Part shown: positions 49,670 through 59,367 of the stretch, in pieces
Numbering within the stretch: position 1 is the first letter of the stretch
How the letters are laid out: every line of letters starts with the position of its first letter
Origin: CADEDV01 sp964412375
GTDB lineage: Bacteria > Bacteroidota > Bacteroidia > Chitinophagales > Chitinophagaceae
DNA: 64,000 nt
Direction: 5' to 3'
NCBI GenBank assembly: GCA_964412375.1
Contig: CAYPOD010000003.1
Location: 62,001-126,000, forward strand
Position numbers and translations under genes: made by a program
The notes under the pieces: generated by a model
Told to the model about the DNA's origin: nothing
Databases searched by the model: none
The model's input: the letters and a program-made list of their open reading frames with translations, nothing else

Positions 49670-52054
49670 ATGATAAAAAATTATTTCAAGATCGCCTGGA
49701 GAAACTTAGTTAGGAGCAAAGGGTACAGCGCCATTAACATCGGCGGATTGGCTGTGGGTATGGCAGTTGCCATGCTCATCGGTTTTTGGGTGTATGATGA
49801 ATTGACGTTTAATAAGTATCACAAAAACTACGACCGTATTGCACAAGTGATGCAACATGCAAACTTTAATGGTAAAGTAGAATCACAAGTGTCTAACCCG
49901 GCGGTAATGGGCCCGGAGATCAGAGAAAAATATGGCAGTGATTTTAAACATGTACTCCAGGCATCATGGACAGGGGGACATTTACTTTCAGTAGGCGATA
50001 AACATATTTCCAAAGTCGGAATTTTCTTCGAACCCGGCGCTCCGGAAATGCTGTCTCTTGAAATGATCAGGGGAACAAGGGCCGGCTTAAATGATCCATA
50101 CTCGATTCTTCTTTCCGCATCAGTTGCCGAATCCATTTTTGGCAAAGATGATCCCATTAATAAAATACTCAAGTTCGATAGAAGCTATGATGTTAAGGTG
50201 ACTGGTGTATATAAGGATTTGCCGGACAATACTACGTTCAGGGAAATAAAGATCATGATGCCATGGGAATTATGGTTGATACAGAACCCATGGGCCAAAA
50301 CAATAAGAGATCCCTGGGGTTCCAACTTCTCTCAAACCTTTGTGCAGGTAGCCGACCATGCTGACATGGAAAAAGTTTCAGCCAAAATTAAAAATGTAAA
50401 ACTGGACAATGTAAGCGAAGATGATAAAAGGTATCAGTGGACTGTATTCTTACAGCCGATGAGCAAATGGAATTTATATAACGAGTTCAAAAATGGAAAG
50501 AACACAGGAGGTAATATACGTTACATATGGTTATTCGGAATCATTGGCGTATTTGTATTGATTCTGGCCTGTATCAATTTCATGAATTTAGCTACAGCAA
50601 GAAGTGAAAAAAGGGCAAAAGAGGTAGGTATCCGCAAAACAGTCGGTTCCTTACGCTGGCAACTGATCAAACAATTTTTTGCTGAATCCTATGCAGTGGT
50701 GCTGCTGTCTTTTGTCTTGTCTTTGGTTTTAGTGATATTATTACTGCCCTTGTTTAATGAGGTGGCCGGGAAAAAAATTGAGATACCATGGACAAATCCT
50801 TTTTTTTGGCTGTCAGGCCTTGTTTTTATTTTGGTTACTGGTTTGCTTGCCGGAAGTTATCCTGCCCTCTACCTGTCCTCTTTTCAGCCGTTGAAAGTAT
50901 TAAAAGGAACTTTTCGGGTTGGCAGGTTTGCCTCCGTTCCCCGAAAAATATTGGTAGTAACGCAGTTTACTGTATCTGTCATGCTGATCATAGGAACCAT
51001 TATCGTGTACCAGCAGATCCAGCATGCAAGGAACAGGCCAGTTGGTTATACACGTCACGGTTTAATCAATATCAACCTGGAGAAAGAAATACAGCAGCAT
51101 TTTGAAACAGTGCGAAATGAATTAAAAAGTTCCGGTGCTGTTGAAGAGATGGCCGCATCCAATAGTCCTATGACACAAGTATGGAACTCCAATGGTGGTT
51201 TTGACTGGGAAGGGAAAGACCCCAATCTTGCCGTTGATTTTCCCAATAGCAGGGTGTCGTACGAATTTGGGAAAACAGTCAATTGGAATATCAAAGAAGG
51301 CCGCGACTTTTCAAGGGAATTTGCAACTGATTCCGCGGCATTTATTATTAATGAATCGGCTGCCCGGTTTATTGGAATGAAAGAACCAGTTGGTAAAATT
51401 TTAAAATGGAACGACCGGCCCTTCACGATCATTGGTATTGTGAACGACATAATGCAGGAATCTCCATTTTATCCTGTGCGTCCATCCCTGTACCATGTCG
51501 GCAGGTATGAGGACATGTACAACCTGATACTAAAACTGAATCCTCAGCAAAGTGTGAAGCAGTCATTAAGCAGGATTGAACAGGGTTTAAAAAAATATAC
51601 ACCAACCGTTCCCTTTGATTACAAATTTGTGGATGAAGAATTTGGCAATAAGTTCAGCGCTGAAGAACGCATTGGTAAACTATCTTCTTATTTCGCCATT
51701 CTTGCCATTTTTATTTCCTGCCTGGGTTTATTTGGAATGGCAAGTTTTGTGGCTGAACAGCGTACGAAAGAGATCGGTATTCGTAAAGTGCTTGGTGCCA
51801 GCGTAACTAATTTATGGCGCCTGCTCTCCATTGAGTTTGTAGTATTGGTAATTTTTTCCTGCATAATTGCAGCGCCTGTCGCATATTATTACTGCGACAA
51901 TTGGCTGACCAATTACGATTACAGAATTACAATAGGTTGGATGGTTTTTATAGCTGCTACCGTTATCGCATTGCTGATCACTTTAATTACTGTAAGCTTT
52001 CAGGCAATAAAAGCCGCACTTGCCAACCCGGTAAAAAGTTTGCGAACTGAATAA
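49670..52054 (+). CDS. ABC transporter permease, MacB/FtsX type (second of four)
   Basis: A 794-residue paralogue with the same plan: 'MIKNYFKIAWRNLVRSKGYS' start (given in part), helix near 20-42, periplasmic part, FtsX module with 'ATARSEKRAKEVGIRKTVGS', second periplasmic part and C-terminal FtsX module with 'QRTKEIGIRKVLGASV' and the ending 'ALANPVKSLRTE'. It lies 11 bp after the first permease gene. It is clearly diverged in its periplasmic domains, which suggests the copies differ in partners or substrates. Confidence 0.9.
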   Translation: MIKNYFKIAWRNLVRSKGYSAINIGGLAVGMAVAMLIGFWVYDELTFNKYHKNYDRIAQVMQHANFNGKVESQVSNPAVMGPEIREKYGSDFKHVLQASWTGGHLLSVGDKHISKVGIFFEPGAPEMLSLEMIRGTRAGLNDPYSILLSASVAESIFGKDDPINKILKFDRSYDVKVTGVYKDLPDNTTFREIKIMMPWELWLIQNPWAKTIRDPWGSNFSQTFVQVADHADMEKVSAKIKNVKLDNVSEDDKRYQWTVFLQPMSKWNLYNEFKNGKNTGGNIRYIWLFGIIGVFVLILACINFMNLATARSEKRAKEVGIRKTVGSLRWQLIKQFFAESYAVVLLSFVLSLVLVILLLPLFNEVAGKKIEIPWTNPFFWLSGLVFILVTGLLAGSYPALYLSSFQPLKVLKGTFRVGRFASVPRKILVVTQFTVSVMLIIGTIIVYQQIQHARNRPVGYTRHGLININLEKEIQQHFETVRNELKSSGAVEEMAASNSPMTQVWNSNGGFDWEGKDPNLAVDFPNSRVSYEFGKTVNWNIKEGRDFSREFATDSAAFIINESAARFIGMKEPVGKILKWNDRPFTIIGIVNDIMQESPFYPVRPSLYHVGRYEDMYNLILKLNPQQSVKQSLSRIEQGLKKYTPTVPFDYKFVDEEFGNKFSAEERIGKLSSYFAILAIFISCLGLFGMASFVAEQRTKEIGIRKVLGASVTNLWRLLSIEFVVLVIFSCIIAAPVAYYYCDNWLTNYDYRITIGWMVFIAATVIALLITLITVSFQAIKAALANPVKSLRTE

Positions 52055-52064
52055 TAAATACTAT

Positions 52065-54482
52065 ATGCTAAGAAACTATTTTAAAGTGGCGTTTCGCTAC
52101 CTGCTACGGAACAAAAGCTATAGCAGTATTAATATACTGGGATTGGCCATTGGTATCACCTGCTGCATACTTATCATGTTGTTTGTGCGCAGCGAATGGA
52201 GCTATGATCGTTTTCACTCAAAAGCCAGCCGCATATACCGGGCCTGGTTGTATGAAAAGTATGAAGGGCAAACTTTTACTAATACACTTACCCCAATTCC
52301 TCTTGGCCCGGCATTGCAAAGTAATATCACAGATGTGGAATCTTTTTGCCGGGTGTATGCTTTTAGTACACTGGTTCAATACAAGAACGAACGGTTCAAC
52401 GAGCCTGTAAATATGGTGGACTCCAATTTTTTCAGCCTCTTTGATTTTAAATTGGTGGAAGGAAAGGCACAAACGGTTTTTCCGAACGGTAATGCCCTGG
52501 TACTTTCTGAAAGAATTGCAAAAAAGTATTTTGGCGGTCAGCCTGCCATTGGTCAAATGCTGGATCTGCAGTTAGGCGACGAAAGTAAAATGTTCACAGT
52601 AACCGGTGTTTCCAAAGACCCGCCACAGGAATCCAGCATCCAGTTTGGAATGTTGATACCTCACTCCAATGAAAACCTGTTGTTCAGTGAAAGAACCATT
52701 ACTTCCGGCTGGACAAGTGTGTTTGTAGAAACTTATGTGTTGGCAAAAGATGGATCTGACGGTAAGCAGATCGAATCAAAAATACCTGCTCTTGCCAAAA
52801 AAATAGCTGGTGATAATTATAAACCGGGTGAATACAATGTTTACTTCCAGCCCATCACTGATATACACCTGGATAAAAAATTACCGGAAGGTAACTCACC
52901 CGTTAGCGATCCGGCTTATGCTTATATACTCGGAACCATTGGTATTCTCATATTGCTGATAGCCTGTATAAATTTTGTTACACTTTCTGTAGGTCGTTCC
53001 ACTACAAGGGCAATGGAGGTGGGAGTAAGAAAAGTGATGGGAGCTGACAGGCGACAGCTCATGCGCCAGTTTTGGGGAGAGGCCCTGCTGACAGTGCTTA
53101 TTTCTTTTGCAGTAGCTATCTTACTTTCTTTTCTGTTCCTCAAACCGTTCAATGCGATTGCCAATAAAGAGATGATGATCACTTTTGACGGATTTACTAT
53201 TTTGTTTTTTACCGGCATCATTATTATTGTCGGGCTGATCGCAGGTATCTATCCGGCTGTTGTTCTTTCCGGGTTTACACCGGTAAAGGTGCTGAAAGGA
53301 CGTCTGCAAACAGCTGTTGGTATCGGTTTATTCCGCAAAGGCTTAATAGCTTGTCAGTTTGTAGCCTCTATTATGATGATCATCGGCACAATAGTGATTG
53401 GACAGCAACTGAGTTTTTTGCGAAATAAAAATCTTGGCTATGACAGGGAACATGTCGTGGTTGTTCCAACCAATAAACCAAGGGCAGAAGGATACCCGCT
53501 GGCTGAGCGTTTCCGGGCCGAATTGATAAAGAATCCGCAGGTGGTCAGTACAGCAACCAGCATGTTCAGTTTTTCTGAACCGGGTTGGGTCACTGCAGGC
53601 TTCGAGGATGAAAAAGGAGTTTATCGCAATTTCAGGTTGAATGCCATTGACGCTGATTTTGTAAATACGATGGATCTTGAAATAATCGCAGGCAGAAATT
53701 TTTTAGCTTCAAATGCAGCGGATCTCACCTCGGCAGTGATAGTGAATGAAACGTTTGTGAAAGAATATGGATGGTCAGACCCCATTGGAAAAAAATTGCC
53801 GGGTCGTTATCGGCAGGAAGTAATCGGTGTGGTAAAGGATTTTCATTTCGAATCTTTGCACAGTAAGATACAACCGCTTGTTTTAGCAATGAGACCTGAT
53901 TCCATTTTTCGCTGGTCAAATGACATTGCTATGGTTTTTTCTCCACAGCCACGGATCAATGTGCGGTTGAAAGGCGGTAACCTGCAGGAACAGGTTGCCT
54001 TTTTGCAGGCTGCCTGGAAGTCCGTTGCTCCTGACCAGGATTTTGAATACCGCTTCCTCGATGAATCATTAAATGCGATGTACCGTGAAGAACAACGATT
54101 GGGCAAAGTGGTCTGCATCGCTTCTGTTCTTTCGATATTTATTGCCTGCATGGGATTGTTTGGTCTTGCAACATTGGTGGTAGTAAGAAGAACAAAAGAG
54201 ATCGGCATTAGGAAAGTGCTGGGCGCCGACGTTAAAGGGTTGGTGGGTTTATTATCAAAAGACTTTATTGTGCTGGTTGGCATTGCTGCATTGGTCGCAT
54301 TTCCTATTGCCTGGTGGGCCTTGAACAAATGGTTACAGGATTTTGCTTACCGAATTAGCATTGAGTGGTGGGTGTTTATCGCAGCAGCGGCAGCGACTTT
54401 GCTGATCGCATTACTGACAGTCGGTTTCCAGGCTGTGAAAGCGGCTATTGCAAATCCGGTCAAATCATTACGAACTGAATAA
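52065..54482 (+). CDS. ABC transporter permease, MacB/FtsX type (third of four)
   Basis: An 805-residue paralogue beginning 'MLRNYFKVAFRYLLRNKSYS' (in part), with 'SVGRSTTRAMEVGVRKVMGADRRQL' in the first FtsX module, 'RRTKEIGIRKVLGADVKGL' in the second and the ending 'AIANPVKSLRTE'. It starts 10 bp after the second permease gene. About eight membrane helices. As in the other copies, no ATPase domain is fused to it, so it needs one of the separate ATPases (46536 or 56953). Confidence 0.9.
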   Translation: MLRNYFKVAFRYLLRNKSYSSINILGLAIGITCCILIMLFVRSEWSYDRFHSKASRIYRAWLYEKYEGQTFTNTLTPIPLGPALQSNITDVESFCRVYAFSTLVQYKNERFNEPVNMVDSNFFSLFDFKLVEGKAQTVFPNGNALVLSERIAKKYFGGQPAIGQMLDLQLGDESKMFTVTGVSKDPPQESSIQFGMLIPHSNENLLFSERTITSGWTSVFVETYVLAKDGSDGKQIESKIPALAKKIAGDNYKPGEYNVYFQPITDIHLDKKLPEGNSPVSDPAYAYILGTIGILILLIACINFVTLSVGRSTTRAMEVGVRKVMGADRRQLMRQFWGEALLTVLISFAVAILLSFLFLKPFNAIANKEMMITFDGFTILFFTGIIIIVGLIAGIYPAVVLSGFTPVKVLKGRLQTAVGIGLFRKGLIACQFVASIMMIIGTIVIGQQLSFLRNKNLGYDREHVVVVPTNKPRAEGYPLAERFRAELIKNPQVVSTATSMFSFSEPGWVTAGFEDEKGVYRNFRLNAIDADFVNTMDLEIIAGRNFLASNAADLTSAVIVNETFVKEYGWSDPIGKKLPGRYRQEVIGVVKDFHFESLHSKIQPLVLAMRPDSIFRWSNDIAMVFSPQPRINVRLKGGNLQEQVAFLQAAWKSVAPDQDFEYRFLDESLNAMYREEQRLGKVVCIASVLSIFIACMGLFGLATLVVVRRTKEIGIRKVLGADVKGLVGLLSKDFIVLVGIAALVAFPIAWWALNKWLQDFAYRISIEWWVFIAAAAATLLIALLTVGFQAVKAAIANPVKSLRTE

Positions 54483-54492
54483 AAGTATAGCC

Positions 54493-56943
54493 ATGATAAA
54501 GCATTATTTCAAGATCGCTTTGCGAAACCTGGGCCGGCAAAAAATATTGTCATTCATCAATATTTCCGGGCTCTCGATTGGACTTGCCTGTTTTTCCCTG
54601 TTCTTATTATATGCCGTGAATGAATTCAACTTCGACAGGTTTCATGCAAAGGCGGATAATATTTATCGTATGTACCGCTGGACAGAGTCCATGAACGGGC
54701 AACCTGCCGGTGGCGATGTGTATTTGCCTTCCCCGTTAGGACCGGCGATGAAGGAAGAATTTCCCGATGTTGTGAATTATGTTCGGCTTAGGGAAGGGTG
54801 GGGAGAAAGTTTTGTCAAAGCCGGTAACAAAGTGTTGCGGATGGAGGTTTCTTACGCCGACCCGCAATTTTTTGATGTATTTACTTTCCCGTTGTTATAT
54901 GGAAATCCCCAAACAGCGCTGAGTGATTTGAATAACATTGTGCTGACGAAAGACAAGGCAAAAGAAATTTTTGGAGCAGAGAATGTAGTGGGCAGGACGA
55001 TTGAAATCAAGATAGAAGATGCCTTTGTGCCCTTTACCATCAGTGCCGTTTCAGAAAATATACCACCTAACTCTTCCCTGCAATTTCAATTGCTTGGAAG
55101 TTTTCATTATATGGAGACAACCCAATCCGGCAAGAGAGGAGTGAACAACTGGAGAAGATCGGTTTATCCTACCTATGTACAGTTGAGAGAAGGAAGCGGC
55201 CTGATGAATGATGTGGCAAAGCTGGCATCTTTTCGCAGTAAGTTTTACCCTGATGAAGAAAAACAATTAAAGGAAGGCGGGTATAAATGGGAGGTGTCAG
55301 GGCCTCCGGTCAGGTATGGATTGCAACCACTGAAGACCATGCACACAGATACCTCAATATTCGGGGGGGTAGTCGGGAATGTAAATCCAAAATCAATCTG
55401 GATACTGCTGAGTATTGCAGGTGCAGTACTGCTTCTTGCCTGCATCAATTTTACCACTCTCGCCATCGGACGTTCTGCAAGAAGGGCCAAAGAAGTCGGT
55501 GTCAGAAAAGTAATAGGTGGCCAAAGAAAACAGTTGGCTGCTCAGTTTCTTGCCGAAGCTGTTTTGCTGAGCATTCTGTCGGCCATGCTTGGATTACTGC
55601 TGGCAAAATTACTGCTACCTTATTTCAGCCGGCTTTCCGGAAGAGAATTGCAATTTTCTTTCTCCCTGTTTCCGGAACTGATATGGATGCTGGCTGGGTT
55701 GACTTTGCTGGTGGGATTGCTTGCCGGCAGTTATCCTGCACTGGTATTGTCAGGGTTCAGGCCTATTGAAGTGTTGAAAAGCAAGATCAGGGTAAGTGGT
55801 TCTAATTTATTCACACGGTCACTCGTCACCATTCAGTTTGCTGTATCTGTCGGGCTTATCATCAGCACGATGATCATTTTGCAGCAAACAAATTTTATGA
55901 CCGGTAAGAATCCGGGCTTCAATAAGGAAAACGTGGTGGTGGTGGATGCCAGCGAAACTAAAAGCAAAGAGATATATCCTTTATTCAAACAGGCAATGCT
56001 TAACAGAGCTGATGTGGAAGGAGTGGCTGCTGCTGAGCTGGGTTTAGGTGAAGGAACTGGTTGGAGCCGTTCTGGTTTTGATTACAACGGCACCAACAAA
56101 AGTGTGTTTGAATATTATGTTGACAATGATTATCTGAAAGTACTGGGTATGCAATTGCTGGCAGGGAGAAACTTTGATGCTAAATTTTCTGAAGACAGCT
56201 TCCGGTCAGTTATTGTTAATGAAGCAATGATAAAAGATTTTGGATGGACACTGGAGAATGCAGTTGGCCAGGTGCTGAATAATTACCACGAAGAAGCCCC
56301 GGCAGACAGGCAGCCGGTGGTGGTAGGTGTGGTAAAAGATTTTCATTTCAGGTCATTTAAAGAAGTGGTGCAGCCGCAAATGTTTCACCAGTTTGCCGAC
56401 TATGCGCCGTTTAAATTTTTTGTACGCCTAAAACCAGGAAGCCCGGCGCCGGCGTTGGCAGCCATGCAAAAAGCATGGAGCAGTGCAGTGCCGGACCTTC
56501 CGTTCAAGTATAGTTTTTTGGATGAAAAAATTGATGCTTTTTATAAAGCAGAGCAACGGTGGAGCAGAATTATCGGCTGGGCAGCAGGTATATCTGTTTT
56601 CCTGGCCTGCCTGGGATTGTTTGGACTGGCCGCATTAGCTGCGGTGAACCGCACCAAGGAGATCGGCATCCGTAAGGTATTGGGTGCATCGCTACCCGGA
56701 ATCGTAGGCTTGTTGTCAAAAGATTTTCTGAAACTGGTCTTGCTGGCATTGCTCATTGCAGCGCCGCTGGCCTGGTATTTCATGAATAAATGGTTGCAGG
56801 ATTTCCCTTACCGGATCGCTATCGGCTGGTGGATATTTGCTATTGCCGGTTTACTCGCAATAATTATTGCATTTATCACAATCGGTTTCCAGGCGGTTAA
56901 AGCCGGTGTAGCAAACCCTGTAAAAAGTTTACGAACAGAATAA
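54493..56943 (+). CDS. ABC transporter permease, MacB/FtsX type (fourth of four)
   Basis: An 816-residue paralogue from ATG 54493 (MIKHYFKIALRNLGRQKILS, in part); the open frame starts at 54448 but overlaps the third permease gene. It has 'AIGRSARRAKEVGVRKVIGGQRKQL', 'NRTKEIGIRKVLGASLPGI' and the ending 'GVANPVKSLRTE'. The start context AAAAGTATAGCCATGA is nearly the same as that of the first permease (AGTATAGCCATG), a sign of whole-gene duplication including the translation start. The intact ATPase gene follows after 9 bp. Confidence 0.9.
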   Translation: MIKHYFKIALRNLGRQKILSFINISGLSIGLACFSLFLLYAVNEFNFDRFHAKADNIYRMYRWTESMNGQPAGGDVYLPSPLGPAMKEEFPDVVNYVRLREGWGESFVKAGNKVLRMEVSYADPQFFDVFTFPLLYGNPQTALSDLNNIVLTKDKAKEIFGAENVVGRTIEIKIEDAFVPFTISAVSENIPPNSSLQFQLLGSFHYMETTQSGKRGVNNWRRSVYPTYVQLREGSGLMNDVAKLASFRSKFYPDEEKQLKEGGYKWEVSGPPVRYGLQPLKTMHTDTSIFGGVVGNVNPKSIWILLSIAGAVLLLACINFTTLAIGRSARRAKEVGVRKVIGGQRKQLAAQFLAEAVLLSILSAMLGLLLAKLLLPYFSRLSGRELQFSFSLFPELIWMLAGLTLLVGLLAGSYPALVLSGFRPIEVLKSKIRVSGSNLFTRSLVTIQFAVSVGLIISTMIILQQTNFMTGKNPGFNKENVVVVDASETKSKEIYPLFKQAMLNRADVEGVAAAELGLGEGTGWSRSGFDYNGTNKSVFEYYVDNDYLKVLGMQLLAGRNFDAKFSEDSFRSVIVNEAMIKDFGWTLENAVGQVLNNYHEEAPADRQPVVVGVVKDFHFRSFKEVVQPQMFHQFADYAPFKFFVRLKPGSPAPALAAMQKAWSSAVPDLPFKYSFLDEKIDAFYKAEQRWSRIIGWAAGISVFLACLGLFGLAALAAVNRTKEIGIRKVLGASLPGIVGLLSKDFLKLVLLALLIAAPLAWYFMNKWLQDFPYRIAIGWWIFAIAGLLAIIIAFITIGFQAVKAGVANPVKSLRTE

Positions 56944-56952
56944 ATACTAATC

Positions 56953-57615
56953 ATGATTGAACTGAAAGGAATTTACAAATGGGTGAATACGGGTAACAAC
57001 CGCATCTTTTTGTTGAAGGATATTGACCTCTCCGTGAAGGAAGGGGAATTTATTTCCATCATGGGACCTTCAGGTTCAGGAAAGTCAACCTTGCTGAATG
57101 TTATTGGTATGCTCGACGAATGGAATGAAGGAGAATATCGTTTTTTACATGAAGAGGTGCATAAGATGAAAGAAAAACAGCGGTCACAGTTGTATAAACG
57201 ATACATCGGCTTTGTTTTCCAGGCCTATCACCTGATTGATGAACTGACAGTTTATGAAAACATTGAAACGCCATTGATTTACCAGGATATTAAAACTTCC
57301 GAAAGAAAAGCAATGGTAGCTGATATGCTGGACAGGTTCAATATTGTAGGAAAAAAAGATCTGTTCCCGACACAACTTTCAGGCGGGCAACAGCAATTGG
57401 TGGGAATTGCAAGGGCGTTGATCGCCAAACCAAAGTTGTTACTGGCTGATGAACCTACCGGAAACCTCAATTCCAAACAGGGTGAAGAGATCATGGATCT
57501 TTTCAAAGAATTAAACAAAGAAGGGGTGACGATCATCCAGGTGACCCATTCAGAAAAAAATGCTTCTTACGGGTCACGCATCATCAACCTGCTGGATGGG
57601 ATGATTGTGAAATAG
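56953..57615 (+). CDS. ABC transporter ATP-binding protein, MacB/LolD type (intact)
   Basis: A 220-residue ATPase with Walker A GPSGSGKST (38-46), Q-loop FVFQAYHLIDEL, signature LSGGQQQLVGIARAL, Walker B LLLADEPTGN and H-loop VTHSEKN. It is related to the broken ATPase at 46536 but clearly diverged, so not a recent copy. It probably powers one or more of the four permeases encoded just before it. If the first ATPase is truly inactive, this one would be the only energy source of the operon. The TolC-type gene follows after 15 bp. Confidence 0.92.
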   Translation: MIELKGIYKWVNTGNNRIFLLKDIDLSVKEGEFISIMGPSGSGKSTLLNVIGMLDEWNEGEYRFLHEEVHKMKEKQRSQLYKRYIGFVFQAYHLIDELTVYENIETPLIYQDIKTSERKAMVADMLDRFNIVGKKDLFPTQLSGGQQQLVGIARALIAKPKLLLADEPTGNLNSKQGEEIMDLFKELNKEGVTIIQVTHSEKNASYGSRIINLLDGMIVK

Positions 57616-57630
57616 TTTTGAAACCAATCA

Positions 57631-59067
57631 ATGTGTATGAAAAAGTTTTTTGGAGTTTGTGTAATTCAATTGTTGCTGACAGTAATGCTGTATTCCCAGC
57701 CGGTAATTACAGGAAAGGTGAACCTGCGGCAATGTGTGGAAACTGCGATTGCCAATAATCTAGGTGTGCGGCAAAGCGGCCTGCAGGCGGAAACGAATGA
57801 GATCAACTGGAAACAGGCTAAACAAAATATGTTGCCCAACCTGAATGCTTTTGCCAATCATGGCATTAACAGGGGGCGGAGTATTGACCCGTTCACCAAC
57901 AGTTTTATCAACCAGCAGATCAATTTTGCAGGATATGGCCTTAGCTCCGGAGTGGTATTGTTCAACGGGCTTTCCTTGCAGCATACGGCACAGCAAACCA
58001 AGCTGGCTTATGATGCTTCTATCATGGATCTGCAGCAACAGAAAGATAATATCACCCTGAACATCATTCTTGCTTACCTGCTGGTGTTGAGTAATGAAGA
58101 TGTGCTGGCTCAACTTACAAACCAGGCAGAATTGACTCAAAGGCAGGTGGAACGGCTGGAGCTGATGAATAAGGAGGGAGCTATAGCCCCTTTCCTCTTG
58201 GCTGATCTGCACGGACAATATGCCAATGACAAGCTTAACATCATCACGGCTAAGAATGCACTGGAATCAGCGAGGCTGAATCTTTGTCAATTGATGAATA
58301 TACAGTACTCAAAAGACTTGTCACCCGAGCGGCTCGAAACCGGTTCGGCACTGCAACGATACGAAGAAGAGCCTGGTAATATTTATCAAACCGCTTTGCA
58401 GCAGTTTGCACAAGTGAAGGCTGCCGACCTGCGGCTACGAAGCGCCGGGAAAGGAGTGAAAGCCGCGAAGGGAGCTTTGTTTCCGGTGCTTAGTTTTGGG
58501 GTGAACCTTAATACAAATTATTCCAGTGCAGCAGCGCAGAGTTTTTATATCAATACAACAGAAGTTGTTTCAAATGACTTTGTGCTTGTCAACGGAAATC
58601 CTTTACCCGTAATTAAACAAAGGGATAATTTCAACACGGAGAAGATCACTTATAGCCGGCAACTGAACAATAACCTGTTTGGTTCAGCAGGTCTTAACCT
58701 GCGCATTCCCATTTTTAATGGCAATCAAAGCCGAAACAGGATAAGGCTGGCGCAGATAGAAGAAAAGAACACGAATGCCGTTTTGCAAACTGTAAAAACA
58801 CAATTGCAGCAGGCCATTGAGCAAGCACACCTGGATATGCAAACGGCTTCAGAGCGATATAAAGCCCTGCTTGAACAGCAGGCAGCTTTTGCGGAATCAT
58901 TCAGGGCGGCTGAGATACGGTTTAACGAAGGAGTCGGCAACTCCATCGATTACCTGACTGCTAAGAACAATCTTGACCGGGCCCGCATCAACCTGATCAA
59001 TGCACAATATGATTATTTGTTACGGACCAAAGTGCTTGATTATTATAAGGGAGTTATTATTTGGTAG
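57631..59067 (+). CDS. TolC-family outer membrane efflux channel
   Basis: A 478-residue protein with a signal peptide (residues 1-23; a second ATG at 57637, MKKFFGVCV, is an equally good start). Two OEP repeats are visible: 'NLRQCVETAIANNLGVRQSGLQ' with 'NEINWKQAKQNMLPNLNAF', and the second with 'AKGALFPVLSFGVNLNTN' and 'LRIPIFNGNQSRNRI'. Long helical stretches rich in Gln and Ala form the periplasmic tunnel. It completes the efflux system (adaptor, permeases, ATPase, outer channel). It is convergent with the DUF4342 gene, with a 23-bp gap and no clear terminator. Confidence 0.92.
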   Translation: MCMKKFFGVCVIQLLLTVMLYSQPVITGKVNLRQCVETAIANNLGVRQSGLQAETNEINWKQAKQNMLPNLNAFANHGINRGRSIDPFTNSFINQQINFAGYGLSSGVVLFNGLSLQHTAQQTKLAYDASIMDLQQQKDNITLNIILAYLLVLSNEDVLAQLTNQAELTQRQVERLELMNKEGAIAPFLLADLHGQYANDKLNIITAKNALESARLNLCQLMNIQYSKDLSPERLETGSALQRYEEEPGNIYQTALQQFAQVKAADLRLRSAGKGVKAAKGALFPVLSFGVNLNTNYSSAAAQSFYINTTEVVSNDFVLVNGNPLPVIKQRDNFNTEKITYSRQLNNNLFGSAGLNLRIPIFNGNQSRNRIRLAQIEEKNTNAVLQTVKTQLQQAIEQAHLDMQTASERYKALLEQQAAFAESFRAAEIRFNEGVGNSIDYLTAKNNLDRARINLINAQYDYLLRTKVLDYYKGVIIW

Positions 59068-59090
59068 GGTGATTGGTTTTGAAGAAAATG

Positions 59091-59336
59091 TTAGTTTTCT
59101 TCCCTTTCAACGGTAATCGTACATTCTTTGATCAAAGCCGCCATGCCGCCAACGGCAGCCAGCACCGGTGCAAACACTGTTCCCACCACGCCGAAAGTCA
59201 GCGGAAAACTCATAATCTCTTTTCCGTCTTTATCATGGATAGAGATCTTCCTGATATTACCCTCATGAATCAGCTCTTTAACTTTATTCAGCAATTTTTC
59301 ACCCGTTACCTTAAAAGATTCTTTCGTTGTATTCAT
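59091..59336 (-). CDS. DUF4342 domain-containing protein
   Basis: An 81-residue protein. 'ESFKVTGEKLLNKVKELIHEGN' (start, in part), 'RKISIHDKDGKEIMSFPLTFGVVG' and a hydrophobic segment 'APVLAAVGGMAALI' match the DUF4342 family as I know it. The hydrophobic part may insert in a membrane. Function is unknown. It is the last gene of a - strand group with the lipoprotein and Hsp20 genes. Confidence 0.82.
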   Translation of the reverse strand: MNTTKESFKVTGEKLLNKVKELIHEGNIRKISIHDKDGKEIMSFPLTFGVVGTVFAPVLAAVGGMAALIKECTITVEREEN

Positions 59337-59367
59337 ATTTTTTTATTTAAGATAGTTCATTTTTCTC

